A stretch of DNA of 64,000 bases from Streptomyces sp. TLI_146 (GCF_002846415.1 NZ_PJMX01000001.1:6014001-6078000); one strand, 5' to 3'; positions 15,524 to 26,984 are shown, counted from the stretch's first letter. The notes: a model not told the origin generated them from the sequence alone. Numbers and translations: made by a program.

Positions 15524-17251
15524 TCACGCGCTCCGGGCCACCGGCTCGCCCAGCGCCTCCAGCTCCGCGTCCAGGTCGCGCGCCTGCACCTCGCGGGGCA
15601 GCGCGAACATGCCGAGCGCCACGAGCACCAGGATCCCGACCCCGTACCACAGGCTCAGGTCGAAGCTCTTGACGAAGTTGTGGCTGACGGCCTTCTGGCC
15701 CTGCTCGGTCAGGATCGGCTGGACCTTGTCGGCGCCCGGCACCGAGGAGGGCTGACAGCTGGCCGGGACCTTGGTCGGGTCCGACTCGGCCGACCGGTCG
15801 TGCACACAGGCCCGGAAGCCCTTGACGATGTCGTCGACGCCGCCCGGCTGCACCCCGGCGGTCACCAGCTCCTGGCGCAGGGCCGGGGTGACCTTGTCGA
15901 CGCCGTGGTCCGAGTCGTCGGCCAGATGGCCGAAGAAGAGCACGCCGACCAGGGCGACACCGAGCGCCATGCCGACCTGCTGGGTGGTGCCGAGCAGACC
16001 GGAGGCCGAGCCCGCGTCCTTGACGGGCACCTTGGTGAGGATCGCGTCGATCATCGGGGCGACCACCAGACCGAAGCCGAAGCCGGTCACCACCAGCGGC
16101 GCGATCATCTGCCAGGACGGGATGCCCGGACCGTAGTGGTGGGCGACGAAGATGTACGCGACGAAGCCGAGCGCGTTCAGGAGCGCCCCGCCGATCAGCG
16201 TCAGGCGCCCGATGCGCGGGGTGAACACCTCGACCGCCAGGCCGGAGCCCGCGGCGGCACCGACCGCGAAGGCCGCGCCGGTCAGACCGGCGCGCATCGG
16301 CGACCAGCCGAGACCCAGCTGCATGTACAGCGTCCACACCAGGAAGAAGCCGCCGAGCGCGATCCAGAACAGCGTCCACACCAGCATGCCCGCGGTGAAC
16401 GCCCGCTCCTTGAACAGGCTGAGCACCACCAGCGGCGAGCCCACGGTCCTGGTGCGGTACCGCTCGAAGGCGACCAGGATGCCGAACACCACGACCGAGC
16501 CGCCCATCAACAGGAACGTCCAGGCGGGCCAGTCGAGCGCACGGCCCTCGGCGAGCGGGTAGACCAGCATCAGGATGCCGGTCACGGCGATCACCACGCC
16601 GATCGGGTCCAGCTTGGGCGCGGCGGGCGACTTCGACTCGCGTACGAAGAACCAGGCGGCGATCAGCGCGCCGACGCCGACCGGGATGTTGACCAGGAAG
16701 ATCGGACGCCACTCCAGGTCCGCGATGTTCGCGTCGACCAGCACACCGCCGACGATCAGACCGGCCACCGACGCCGAGCCGAGCACCCCGCCCCAGATGC
16801 CGAGCACCTTGCCGCGCTCCTCGGAGGGGAACGTGACATGGATGATCGCCAGGATCTGCGGGACCATCAGCCCGGCCATGGCGCCCTGGAAGAAGCGCGC
16901 GCCGATGAGCATGCCGGGGCCGCTCGCCACACCGCACAGGGCCGAGGCGACGGTGAAGCCCGCCACGCCGATGAGGAACATCTTCTTACGGCCGTAGATG
17001 TCGCCGAGCCGCCCGCCGGTGATCAGCAGGGCCGCGAAGCCCAGTACGTAACCGGCCACGACCCACTCGATCTGGGTGTAGTCGGCGTGCAGGTCCTTCT
17101 GGATGCTCGGGATGACGACGTTGACGATCGTCACGTCGAGCATGTCCATGAACCCCGCCACCAGAACGATGATCAGGGCGAGCCAGCGGCGGGGGTCGAG
17201 CGGAGGCGCTTCGCCGGACGCGTCGGCTCCGGCGTGGGTGTCGTGAGTCAT
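15524..17251 (-). CDS. MFS multidrug efflux transporter (DHA2, 14-TM)
   Basis: A 575-residue proton-driven exporter of the EmrB/QacA (DHA2) type. Motif A reads 'GGRLGDIYGRKKMFLIGVAG', and 'DMLDVTIVNVVIPSIQKDL' in the first helix is the typical D1 region. About fourteen hydrophobic segments are visible, with a long loop between the last two (about 440-530) carrying two Cys (FRACVHD, ASCQPS). Convergent with ku. The upstream 418-bp gap holds the palindrome at 17401-17429 but no regulator gene, so control is unclear. Confidence 0.9.
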   Translation of the reverse strand: MTHDTHAGADASGEAPPLDPRRWLALIIVLVAGFMDMLDVTIVNVVIPSIQKDLHADYTQIEWVVAGYVLGFAALLITGGRLGDIYGRKKMFLIGVAGFTVASALCGVASGPGMLIGARFFQGAMAGLMVPQILAIIHVTFPSEERGKVLGIWGGVLGSASVAGLIVGGVLVDANIADLEWRPIFLVNIPVGVGALIAAWFFVRESKSPAAPKLDPIGVVIAVTGILMLVYPLAEGRALDWPAWTFLLMGGSVVVFGILVAFERYRTRTVGSPLVVLSLFKERAFTAGMLVWTLFWIALGGFFLVWTLYMQLGLGWSPMRAGLTGAAFAVGAAAGSGLAVEVFTPRIGRLTLIGGALLNALGFVAYIFVAHHYGPGIPSWQMIAPLVVTGFGFGLVVAPMIDAILTKVPVKDAGSASGLLGTTQQVGMALGVALVGVLFFGHLADDSDHGVDKVTPALRQELVTAGVQPGGVDDIVKGFRACVHDRSAESDPTKVPASCQPSSVPGADKVQPILTEQGQKAVSHNFVKSFDLSLWYGVGILVLVALGMFALPREVQARDLDAELEALGEPVARSA

Positions 17252-17400
17252 GGCGTTTCTACCTCTGGCCGATCGTGGTGACCGGGGCCGTACGCGCCCG
17301 GTCGTGACGGAAGGAGCGTGATGAGACGAGTGCCATTTGCGGGTCTCCTTGCCACAGCGGCAGGAAAAAGTGCGTCACCAAGATGACGACACAGGGTCCG

Positions 17401-17429
17401 GGGGTGTGACTTTTCGCAGGTCACACCCC
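17401..17429. promoter_or_regulatory. 10-bp inverted repeat upstream of the MFS gene
   Basis: GGGGTGTGAC and GTCACACCCC flank 9 bases, followed by TTTT on the + strand. It lies 150 bp upstream of the MFS start inside the 17252-17669 gap, which otherwise shows no gene; GTCACC/GATGAC at 17375-17388 is a weaker repeat. It may be an operator or, read on the + strand, a terminator-like hairpin with no gene in front of it. Confidence 0.4.
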
Positions 17430-17669
17430 TTTTCCAGGGCTGACGCCCGGTCTGCGGCCGGTCCGGCGCCGCCCGGGCAGGCGGCCGCCCCGCGGATCGC
17501 CGGGGCGATCGGGCGGGGCGGGGGCCCGGACGGGCGGGCGGGACGGGGAGGGCGCATGGAAGCGCCCTCCCGCAGAGGATGTCGCGCCCATGACAGGACG
17601 ACACCACCGCTCAAGAAGGCACTCACATGCTCCGACGGCCTGAAACGGCACCTAAGCCGCTCAAGTCGC

Positions 17670-18215
17670 TCAAGCGACCGGCTGCTTGTCGGTGTACTCG
17701 GCGAGCAGGCGCTGGGCCTCCGCGTCGGCCTCGCCCGCCGGGACGAGGACACCCTCGGGGGTGAGGCGCCGCGGCTCGGTGCCCGCCATCCGCCAGTCGA
17801 ACTTCGCCGCCAGCTCGAAGAGGTCGGACTGGATCAGCGGGCCGCCCTTCTCGTGCTCGGCGGCGAGCGCGGTCGGGTGGTACAGCTCGTATCCGCCCGG
17901 CAGGTGCAGCGTCAGGAAGCGGCAGCCGTCCTCCACCGTCGTGGACCAGGTGTGCTCGGTGCCCTTGGAGATGTGCGCCATGCCGCCGGGGCCGAGCGTG
18001 GTCACCTCGCCGTCGATGTACATGACCAAAGAGCCCTCCAGGACGAAGTACGTCTCGTCGGACTCGGCATGCGTGTGGAGCGGCGGTCCGGGGGTGGCGG
18101 CGGCTATCTCGCCTTCCACGAGGGCGGCGGCACCATCCGTGGCACCGCTCGGCAGGACGATTTCAAACCCGCGGCGGCCGTCGGGACGGTCCTCGGGGTA
18201 GATGATGGTCGTCAT
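17670..18215 (-). CDS. Cupin-domain protein
   Basis: A 181-residue cupin. Motif 1 is 'PPLHTHAESDETYFVLEGSL' (H-x-H-x3-4-E-x6-G, metal-binding His and Glu present). Motif 2 is 'HISKGTEHTWSTTVEDG'. Such single-domain cupins include small dioxygenases and quercetinase-like enzymes as well as sensors. ATG at 18215 follows AGAGAGGG. It is upstream of the MFS pump on the same strand but 418 bp away, so cotranscription is uncertain. Confidence 0.82.
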   Translation of the reverse strand: MTTIIYPEDRPDGRRGFEIVLPSGATDGAAALVEGEIAAATPGPPLHTHAESDETYFVLEGSLVMYIDGEVTTLGPGGMAHISKGTEHTWSTTVEDGCRFLTLHLPGGYELYHPTALAAEHEKGGPLIQSDLFELAAKFDWRMAGTEPRRLTPEGVLVPAGEADAEAQRLLAEYTDKQPVA

Positions 18216-18624
18216 GAATCCCTCTCTGGCTTGATTTCTCTCAAGTGGTTACGGGTTTAGCACGGGGTCGCGGGTGCGGGTCAAGCAGCGCTCAACTTGC
18301 CCGTCGGGCGCGGCTCCAGTGGCACTCCGGCCCCCTGGACAACAGCTCTAGCACGCCTGTGTGCGAGCGCGGGATTTCCGCAGTTGGACACTTGTGGAGA
18401 GGTCCGGCCGTCCCGTCGACGAAATTGCCAGGAGTTCGGGGATGTGGGAAGGAAAGCCCCGCGACTGTCCATTTTCCGTCCGGCATCCGTCCGGCGACTG
18501 TCCGATGTCCATCCGGTGTCCGGCCGGTTTTATGCGTACCGCGATCGGGCGATTTCCCGAAATGCCGACGGGCGGGCACGGGACGCGGTGAGCGCCCGTA
18601 CCCGCCCGTCGGACGGCCGTCGGC
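18216..18624. other. Intergenic region, 409 bp
   Basis: No convincing gene. It holds the cupin promoter region and the 3' flank of the monooxygenase gene. A stretch at about 18477-18527 repeats GTCCGGC/GTCCGATGTCC/GTCCGGCC units and is locally lower in GC (TTTTATGCGTACCGCGATC) than its surroundings. No clear terminator or operator is seen. Confidence 0.4.
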
Positions 18625-19839
18625 TCAGACCCGCTCGGGGGTCCGTACGTGCTCGGGCAGGGGCCCGTACCCGATCATCCGGGCGATCAGCTTCCGCATC
18701 GGCCGCACATGCTCCGCCACCGCCAGGAACCGCGGCGGCTTGGACTCGCGGGTGCCGTGCAGCGTCGGCGCGATGAGCTGGTTCTGGAGCAGGATCTGCA
18801 TGCGCTGGATGGCGACCACCGGGGGCAGCCGCCGCCGCTGCACGGCCGCCAGGTCCTCGGTGCTCACCGTGCCCCGCCGCAGCGGCTCGGCCAGCAGGTT
18901 GGCGGTGGCCACCGCGTCCTGCACGGCGACGTTGATCCCGAACCCGCCGACCGGCGACATCGCGTGCGCGGCGTCCCCGATGAACAGCAGGCCCGGCCGG
19001 TACCAGCGCTTGAGCCGCTCGACGCGGACCTCCAGCATCCGGGCGTCCGAGAACTCGATCTTGTCCGGCCGGTCGCCCATCCACGGCAGCAGCGCGCGCA
19101 CGCTGCCGCGCAGCGACTCGATGCCCTCGGCCTGGAGCTCGGCGTACCGGCCCTTGGGGATGACGTACGCGAACTGCCAGTACGTATCCCGGCAGATGCC
19201 GATGAGCAGGCCCTGCTGGCCCATGCGGATGAACGTGTCCGGCGGGTCGCTCTCCTCGCGGGGGATCCGGAACCACAGGTCGTCCATCGGCGCCCCGAAG
19301 CCCTGCGGGACGAGCCCGGCCGGGCGGCGCAGCACCGAGTCGCGGCCGTCGGCGGCCACGGTGAGCTCCGCGCGCAGCTCGTGCTCGCCCTCGGCGTCGC
19401 GGTAGCGCACGCCCCGGGCGCGGTCGCCCTCGCGGATCAGACCGTGCACCTCGGCCCCCATCCTCAGATGGAAGTTCGGGTACTTGGCGGCCTCGGCGGC
19501 GAGCAGGTTGAGGAAGTCCCATTGGGGGACGAAGGCGATGTACGGATACGTGCCGGAGAGCAGCCGCTGGTCGGCGACGAGCACGTCCTGGGTGTCGGTG
19601 ACCATGTTGATCCCCGGCGTGGTGCGGTGCGGCAGCTCCAGGAAGCGCTCGGCGAGCCCCAGCTCGGCGAGGACGTCCAGGGTGGAGGGGTGGATCGTGT
19701 CGCCGCGGAAGTCCCGCAGGAAGTCCCGGTGCTTCTCCAGGACGGTGACCTCGATCCCGGCCCGGGCGAGCAGCAGCCCCAGCATCGCGCCGGCCGGCCC
19801 GCCCCCGACGATGCAGCAGGTGGTTGTCTCGGTTGCCAT
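18625..19839 (-). CDS. FAD-dependent monooxygenase
   Basis: A 404-residue class A flavoprotein monooxygenase (aromatic hydroxylase type). The Rossmann FAD-binding motif is TCCIVGGGPAGAMLGLLLAR, the D-G motif is 'TVAADGRDSVLRR', and the second FAD site is 'LLFIGDAAHAMSPVGGFGIN'. ATG at 19839 follows AGGTGG; a longer frame to 20151 overlaps the AhpD-like gene and is rejected. It lies 160 bp downstream of that gene on the same strand. The substrate is unknown. Confidence 0.88.
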   Translation of the reverse strand: MATETTTCCIVGGGPAGAMLGLLLARAGIEVTVLEKHRDFLRDFRGDTIHPSTLDVLAELGLAERFLELPHRTTPGINMVTDTQDVLVADQRLLSGTYPYIAFVPQWDFLNLLAAEAAKYPNFHLRMGAEVHGLIREGDRARGVRYRDAEGEHELRAELTVAADGRDSVLRRPAGLVPQGFGAPMDDLWFRIPREESDPPDTFIRMGQQGLLIGICRDTYWQFAYVIPKGRYAELQAEGIESLRGSVRALLPWMGDRPDKIEFSDARMLEVRVERLKRWYRPGLLFIGDAAHAMSPVGGFGINVAVQDAVATANLLAEPLRRGTVSTEDLAAVQRRRLPPVVAIQRMQILLQNQLIAPTLHGTRESKPPRFLAVAEHVRPMRKLIARMIGYGPLPEHVRTPERV

Positions 19840-19999
19840 TCGTGCCACCTCGGCGTTGCGCATGGATGTCGTACTGAGTCGATCTCGGCGAGCATGCCCC
19901 ACGGTCGCGGCGGGTGCCAAGGCCGGACAGATCGAACGGGGCGTCAGATCCCTTGCGGGAAGCGGAAGTTGAGGTTCACCGGAGCTCCGTGGTGCCGGA

Positions 20000-20455
20000 T
20001 CACCAGGTCTGGCCGCCCTGCTGGCGGGTGGCCGCGTTGAGGCGGTTGTAGAAGTTGCTGACGGCGATCCACAGCACCAGGGCCGCGAGCGGCTTCTCCT
20101 CGTAGTGCCGGGCTGCCTCGTCCCAGACCTCGTCGGGGACCGGCTCGGCACGGTCGTTGAGCCGGGTCACGGACTCGGTGAGGGCGAGCGCGGCCCGCTC
20201 GGCGTCCGTGAAGTACGGCGTCTCGCGCCAGGCGGCCACCGCGAACAGGCGCTCCGCGCTCTCGCCGCCCTTCATCGCGTACCGGGTGCCGGAGTCCACG
20301 CAGGCGCTGCATCCGTTGATCTGGCTGGCGCGCAGATGGACGAGGTGCATCGTGGTGGCGGGCACTCCGGCGCTGTGGGTCGCCTTCTGAAGTCCCCGAA
20401 CGGCCTCCATCGCCCCCGGGACGAGCGTCGCCGGGCTCGGCATCCGTGCTTCCAT
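20000..20455 (-). CDS. AhpD-like carboxymuconolactone decarboxylase family protein
   Basis: A 151-residue helical protein of the CMD/AhpD family. The redox pair C-x-x-C is in 'INGCSACVDSGTRYAMKGG', preceded by 'MHLVHLRASQ'. AhpD-like proteins act as alkylhydroperoxidases or disulfide reductants; the usual downstream His is replaced here by Gly/Arg positions, so activity is uncertain. ATG at 20455 follows AGGAGAA. Likely cotranscribed with the monooxygenase downstream. Confidence 0.82.
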   Translation of the reverse strand: MEARMPSPATLVPGAMEAVRGLQKATHSAGVPATTMHLVHLRASQINGCSACVDSGTRYAMKGGESAERLFAVAAWRETPYFTDAERAALALTESVTRLNDRAEPVPDEVWDEAARHYEEKPLAALVLWIAVSNFYNRLNAATRQQGGQTW

Positions 20456-20654
20456 GACTGTTCTCCTGGCTGCCACTCGTCGTGTGGCCTGGGCTCCGAC
20501 TGTCATGGAATTGACGAAGTGGGGCGGGGAAGTGTGACGGCGCTTTCGGGCCCGGTCCTCGTCCGCGGGCCGGTGGGGGCCGGTCGCGCCCACGTGTCCG
20601 GGCCGCTCGTGGCACAGCCTCGCGCCCCCGGGAGGTGCGGTGCCGCCGGAGCTC

Positions 20655-21191
20655 TCAGCTCAGCCCTGACGTCCTGAACACCTCTCGCGCCGTCTCCCTG
20701 TCCACCCTCGCCGAGATCTGCCGCAGCGCCGTCTCTCCGCACCGGAGCGTCCCGCGCGTCACGCTCGTACGGGCGTCCGCGTCCAGCAGGCGCCACAGCG
20801 GGGGGTTGGCGACGAGGACCCGGGGGTCGAGCTCGGCCCGCCCGCCCTCCGCGTCGCGCAGGACCAGGCGCTGGGCGACCCCGTCCGACCAGCGCACCGA
20901 CACCAGCCGGTCGGTGCGCACGGCCCGGGTGCGCAGCGGCCCGCGCGCGACCAGCAGGCCCTGCCCCGCCGACACCCGGGCCGGCCACAGCACCAGGAGC
21001 AGCAGCACGGCCAGGCCCGTCCACAGCGCGCCCCGCCAGGGCGTGAGGGTGCCCGCGCCGGTGTCGATGAGCAGCAGCAGACCGAGCAGCACGGCCGCGC
21101 ACCCCACCGCCGAGCGGGCCTCACCCGCCCAGGTCCGGTCGTACGCGGCGGGCGGAGCAGTACGGAGTGTCCGGCGTCCCATGGCTCTCAT
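20655..21191 (-). CDS. Membrane protein with PH-like domain
   Basis: A 178-residue protein with two membrane segments (about 28-45, 'VGCAAVLLGLLLLIDTG', and 53-70) followed by a cytoplasmic domain. 'GLLVARGPLRTRAVRTDRLV' then SVRW resembles the bacterial PH-like (bPH) pattern in actinobacterial membrane proteins. Two in-frame ATGs, 21191 and 21182, are possible. Convergent with nothing nearby and divergent from kdp. Function unknown. Confidence 0.65.
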   Translation of the reverse strand: MRAMGRRTLRTAPPAAYDRTWAGEARSAVGCAAVLLGLLLLIDTGAGTLTPWRGALWTGLAVLLLLVLWPARVSAGQGLLVARGPLRTRAVRTDRLVSVRWSDGVAQRLVLRDAEGGRAELDPRVLVANPPLWRLLDADARTSVTRGTLRCGETALRQISARVDRETAREVFRTSGLS

Positions 21192-21244
21192 GCCCGTGAC
21201 GCTAAGGACGCCGCCGGGGCCCGTTGGCGTCCGCTGACGAACCG

Positions 21245-21374
21245 TTGACGCCCGCCCGGAAAGTCTTGACGGCGGGCATATGGCCTCCTGACGCCACCGC
21301 CATGGCCCTCCCTGGCCGGAAGCCGCGTATGAAAGGCGTCAAGGACGCGCCAGTAGCCGTCAGGGGGCCGTCAA
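21245..21374 (+). promoter_or_regulatory. Array of TTGACG/CGTCAA motifs upstream of kdp
   Basis: Two TTGACG (21245-21250, 21266-21271) and two CGTCAA (21337-21342, 21369-21374) hexamers lie in the 275-bp gap before the first kdp ORF. The first two sit inside a larger partial inverted pattern (TTGACGCCCGCC and TTGACGGCGGGC). Such an array suits binding of a dimeric response regulator such as KdpE, encoded at the end of the operon. The site assignment is inference. Confidence 0.45.
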
Positions 21375-21466
21375 CGAAACGTGCGGCGGCCGCGCGGAGG
21401 GGTTTGCTCTAGAGGTCCGCCCATTTCCCGCTCATTTCCGAGCCTCTTCGAGTTCTGGAGTTCGCG

Positions 21467-21550
21467 ATGGCCGATCTGGCCTTCGTCGTCACCACGATCG
21501 CGGTTTTCGCGTTGGTGGCGCTCATTGCCAAGGGGGTGGCGAAGCTGTGA
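21467..21550 (+). CDS. 27-aa membrane micro-ORF leading the kdp operon
   Basis: ATG at 21467 with GGAG eight bases upstream encodes 27 residues beginning MADLAFVVTTIAVFALVALI and ending AKGVAKL. It is one hydrophobic helix with a basic C-terminus, the topology of a single-span micropeptide. Its TGA overlaps the GTG of kdpF (GTGA), so it is translationally coupled to the pump genes. It is not KdpF, which follows. It may be a regulatory or assembly micropeptide (inference). Confidence 0.65.
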   Translation: MADLAFVVTTIAVFALVALIAKGVAKL

Positions 21551-21636
21551 CTGCCGAGAACATCGTCGGTCTGATCGTGGCCGTCGCCCTGCTGGGATAC
21601 CTCGTCCTCGCCCTTGTGTACCCGGAGAGGTTCTGA
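21547..21636 (+). CDS. kdpF: KdpF, small subunit of the K+ pump
   Basis: 29 residues: VTAENIVGLIVAVALLGYLV then LALVYPERF. A single membrane helix with the typical Y-P-E-[KR]-F ending of KdpF, which stabilises the KdpABC complex. GTG start overlaps the micro-ORF stop; kdpA starts 8 bp after its stop. Confidence 0.88.
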   Translation: MTAENIVGLIVAVALLGYLVLALVYPERF

Positions 21637-21644
21637 GTCCCGCC

Positions 21645-23305
21645 ATGTCTCCTGTTCTTTCCGGTGTGCTCCAGTTCGCCGCGCTCGCGGCGGCCCTGGG
21701 CCTGTCCTACCGGCCGCTGGGCGACTACATGGCCCGCGTCTACTCCTCCGAGAAGCATCTGCGGGTGGAGAAGTGGATCTATAAGGCCGTGGGTGCCAAC
21801 CCGTCCACGCAGATGCGCTGGCCCGCGTATCTGCGGGGCGTGCTGGCGTTCTCGGCCGTGAGCGTCCTGTTCCTCTATCTGCTCCAGCGCCTTCAGGGGC
21901 ATCTGCCGGGCTCGCTGGGTTTCGTGTCGATTCCGGCGGATCAGGCGTTCAACACGGCGGCGTCGTTCGTGTCGAACACCAACTGGCAGTCGTACTCGGG
22001 CGAGCAGGCCATGGGTCATGTGGTGCAGACCGGCGGCCTGGCGGTGCAGAACTTCGTGTCCGCGTCGGTGGGTATCGCGGTCGCGGTCGCTCTCGTACGA
22101 GGTTTCGCCCGTTCGCGGACGGGTGAGCTGGGCAACTTCTGGTCCGATCTGGTGCGCGGCACCGTGCGGATCCTGCTGCCGATATCGGTGGTGGGCGCGC
22201 TGGTGCTGGTGGCGTGCGGGGCGATCCAGAACTTCGCCGGTATTCACGAGGTCGGCCAGTTCATGGGTGGTTCGCAGCAGTGGAACGGCGGGGCGGTCGC
22301 CTCGCAGGAGGCGATCAAGGAGCTGGGCACGAACGGTGGCGGTTACTTCAACGCCAACTCGGCTCACCCCTTCGAGAACCCCAACGGCTTCTCCAACCTG
22401 TTTGAGGTCTTCCTGATTCTGGTGATCCCGTTCGCGCTGACGCGCACCTTCGGAAAGATGGTGGGGAGTGTTCGGCAGGGGTACGCGATTCTGGCGACGA
22501 TGGTCACCATCTGGGTCGGGTTCACCGCGTTGATGATGTGGACCGAATTCGCCCACCACGGACCGGCGTTCGACGTCGCGGGTGGGGCGATGGAGGGCAA
22601 GGAGACCCGGTTCGGTATCGGCGGCACGTCGATCTTCGCGGTCGCCACCACGCTGACCTCCACGGGCGCGGTGGATGGTTTCCATTCCTCGCTGACCGGT
22701 TTCGGCGGTGGTATCACGCTGCTGGGGATGCAGTTGGGCGAGATCGCGCCGGGCGGTACCGGTTCGGGTCTGTACGGGATGCTGGTGATGGCGATCATCG
22801 CGGTGTTCCTGGCGGGCCTGATGGTGGGGCGCACGCCCGAGTATCTGGGCAAGAAGATCGGCACGCGGGAGATCAAGTTCGCGGCCTGCTACATCCTGAT
22901 CACTCCGGCGCTGGTCCTGGTGTTCACGGCGATCGCGATGTCCCTGGATTCGACGGGCGCCTCGATGACGAACTCGGGTGCGCACGGCTTCTCCGAGGTG
23001 CTGTACGCGTACACCTCGGGTGCCAACAACAACGGCTCCGCGTTCGCCGGTCTGAACGCCAACACCGAGTGGTTCAACACTTCTATCGGTCTTGCGATGT
23101 TGCTGGGCCGGTTCCTGCCGATGGTGTTCGTGCTGGCGCTGGCGGGTTCGCTGGCGGAGCAGAAGCCGATCCCGGAGACGGCGGGCACGCTGCGCACCAA
23201 CAAGCCGCTGTTCACGGGCCTGTTGGTCGGCACGATCCTGATCGTGACCGGTCTGACCTATTTCCCCGCGCTTGCGCTGGGACCGCTGGCGGAGGGGCTG
23301 GCGTC

Positions 23306-23309
<4 letters not shown>
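21645..23309 (+). CDS. kdpA: KdpA, K+-translocating subunit
   Basis: A 554-residue polytopic channel-like subunit of the KdpFABC ATPase, giving high-affinity potassium uptake. The selectivity-filter segments typical of KdpA are present: 'SFVSNTNWQSYSGE', 'ELGTNGGGYFNANSAHPFEN', 'TLTSTGAVDGFHSSLTG' and 'TSGANNNGSAFAGLNANT'. ATG at 21645; an earlier in-frame start at 21381 crosses the two small ORFs and is rejected. The stop overlaps the kdpB start (ATGA). Confidence 0.97.
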
Positions 23310-25423
<2,114 letters not shown>

Positions 25424-25429
25424 TCCGTC

Positions 25430-26113
25430 ATGAACAACTCGGTATCCCACACGGCCCGGTTGATCGGCGCGGGCCTGCGCGCCCTGCTGGTCCTCACGGT
25501 GATCTGCGGCGTCCTGTACCCGCTCGCCGTCACCGGCATCGCGCAGGCCGCCTTCGGCGGCAAGGCGAACGGCTCGGAGGTCAAGTCCGGCGGCAAGGTG
25601 GTCGGTTCGGAGCTCATCGGCCAGCGCTACGACCTCCCCAAGAAGAACCCCTCCGACCCCGAGGAGGCGGCCCGCCCGGACCCGCACTGGTTCCAGCCGC
25701 GCCCGTCCAACGGCCTGGGCTCCAACAAGGCCAACGGCGTCAACACCCAGTACGACCTGCTGGTCTCGGGTGCGACCAACCTCTCCGGCGACAACGACAA
25801 GCTGATCCAGCAGATCAAGGACGCCAAGGCGGCGGTGGTACGGGACAACTCGACCCCGACGTACAAGGTCAACCCCTCCGACGTCCCCGCCGAAGCGGTC
25901 ACCTCCTCCGGCTCGGGCCTGGACCCGGACATCTCCCCGGACTACGCCAAGCTCCAGATCCACCGGGTGGCGCAGGTGAACGGCCTGCCGGTGGCGACGG
26001 TGGAGAAGCTGGTCGCGGACCACACGAGCGGCCGCATCCTCGGCTTCATCGGCGAGCCGCGCGTCAACGTCCTGAAGCTCAACATCGCGCTCAAGGAGAC
26101 AGCGGGGAAGTGA
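25430..26113 (+). CDS. kdpC: KdpC, chaperone-like subunit
   Basis: A 227-residue subunit with one N-terminal membrane helix ('ALLVLTVICGVLYPLAVTGI') and an extracytoplasmic domain with family motifs 'SELIGQRYDLPKKNP', 'HWFQPRPSN', 'NLSGDNDKLI', 'SGSGLDPDISPDYAKLQIHR' and GRILGFIGEPRVNVL. Starts 6 bp after the kdpB stop. An insertion sequence begins 8 bp after its own stop and separates it from kdpE. Confidence 0.96.
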   Translation: MNNSVSHTARLIGAGLRALLVLTVICGVLYPLAVTGIAQAAFGGKANGSEVKSGGKVVGSELIGQRYDLPKKNPSDPEEAARPDPHWFQPRPSNGLGSNKANGVNTQYDLLVSGATNLSGDNDKLIQQIKDAKAAVVRDNSTPTYKVNPSDVPAEAVTSSGSGLDPDISPDYAKLQIHRVAQVNGLPVATVEKLVADHTSGRILGFIGEPRVNVLKLNIALKETAGK

Positions 26114-26121
26114 CGGGCTTA

Positions 26122-26984
26122 GACCGTGTCCTACATGGTGAGTTTGAGTAAACGTTTGTAGCAGCAGATGGCTGCGGCGAGGCCAAGAAAGGCCAGGTAG
26201 TTGATGGGTTGGCGTTCGTATCGGTGGTTGAGTCGGCGGTAGCCGGTCAGCCACGACATCGTCCGCTCGATCACCCACCTGCGGCGGCCGAGGCGTTCGC
26301 TGGACTCGATGCCCTTGCGGGCGATGCGGACACCGATGTGCTTGCCCCAGAGCCATCGTCGCAGGTGGGGGATGTCGTACGCCTTGTCTGCGTGCAGCCG
26401 TGTGGGTTTGGAATCGGCTGCGTGGGTTTCGTGTCCCATGTGGAAATGGGACAGCATCGGCTTCAGGGCGAGGCTGTCGTGGGTGTTGGCCGCGGAGAGT
26501 CCGACCCGGAGGGGCAGGCCGTCCGCATCGGACAGGATGTGCATCTTGGAACCGGGCTTACCCCGGTCCACGGGACTCGGACCTGCAAGTTCGCCCCCTT
26601 TTTCGCGCGGACGTGAGCCGAGTCGAGGACCGCACGGGACAGATCCACCAGGCCCTGCTCGTCCAGGAGCTGGAGAACCCGCTGGTGCAACCGGCCCCAG
26701 ACCCCGGCACGCGACCAGATGAGGAAGCGACGATGCACCGTCGACTTCGACGCACCGAAGCAGGGCGGCAGAGCGCGCCATGCGCACCCACTGACCAGTA
26801 CGTAGACGATCGCGGCGAAGACCGCCTCGTCATCAATGTTCGCGACTCCGCCGCCCTGCGGACGCACACGCGCCGGCGGCAGCAACGGCCTGGCCAACTC
26901 CCACAGACCAGCCGGAACGATCCAACCCCACCGCCCACTCCCCATAACCCACTCAACGACCAACTGGCCATGTAGGACACGGTC
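26122..26984. mobile_element. IS5-family insertion sequence, 863 bp
   Basis: Perfect 17-bp terminal inverted repeats GACCGTGTCCTACATGG (26122-26138 and complement 26968-26984), flanked on both sides by TTA (26119-26121 and 26985-26987), a 3-bp target duplication. The ends, size and two-frame transposase match the IS427-type group of IS5. It sits between kdpC and kdpE; without it and one TTA the spacing between those genes would be about 34 bp. The intact repeats and target duplication suggest recent, simple insertion. Confidence 0.92.
26131..26963 (-). CDS. IS5-type transposase made by -1 frameshift
   Basis: Two overlapping frames together make a DDE transposase. The first, from TTG 26963 or ATG 26945, holds the helix-turn-helix part and 'SRAVLDSAHVRAKKG' (first Asp). 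The second, down to the TAG at 26131 inside the inverted repeat, continues 'GGELAGPSPVDRGKPGSK' with 'LHADKAYDIPHLRR' (second Asp) and 'RRWVIERTMSWL' (Glu). The switch lies at A-AAG-GGG in AAAAAGGGGGCGAAC (about 26597-26611, minus strand), a heptamer where both tRNAs can re-pair after slipping back one base. Programmed frameshifting is known in this group, so the gene is probably active, not broken. Confidence 0.82.

Noticed and set aside
17337..18260. Plus-strand ORF over the cupin gene and its 3' flank
   Set aside because: Antisense to a clear cupin gene; translation lacks any family pattern.
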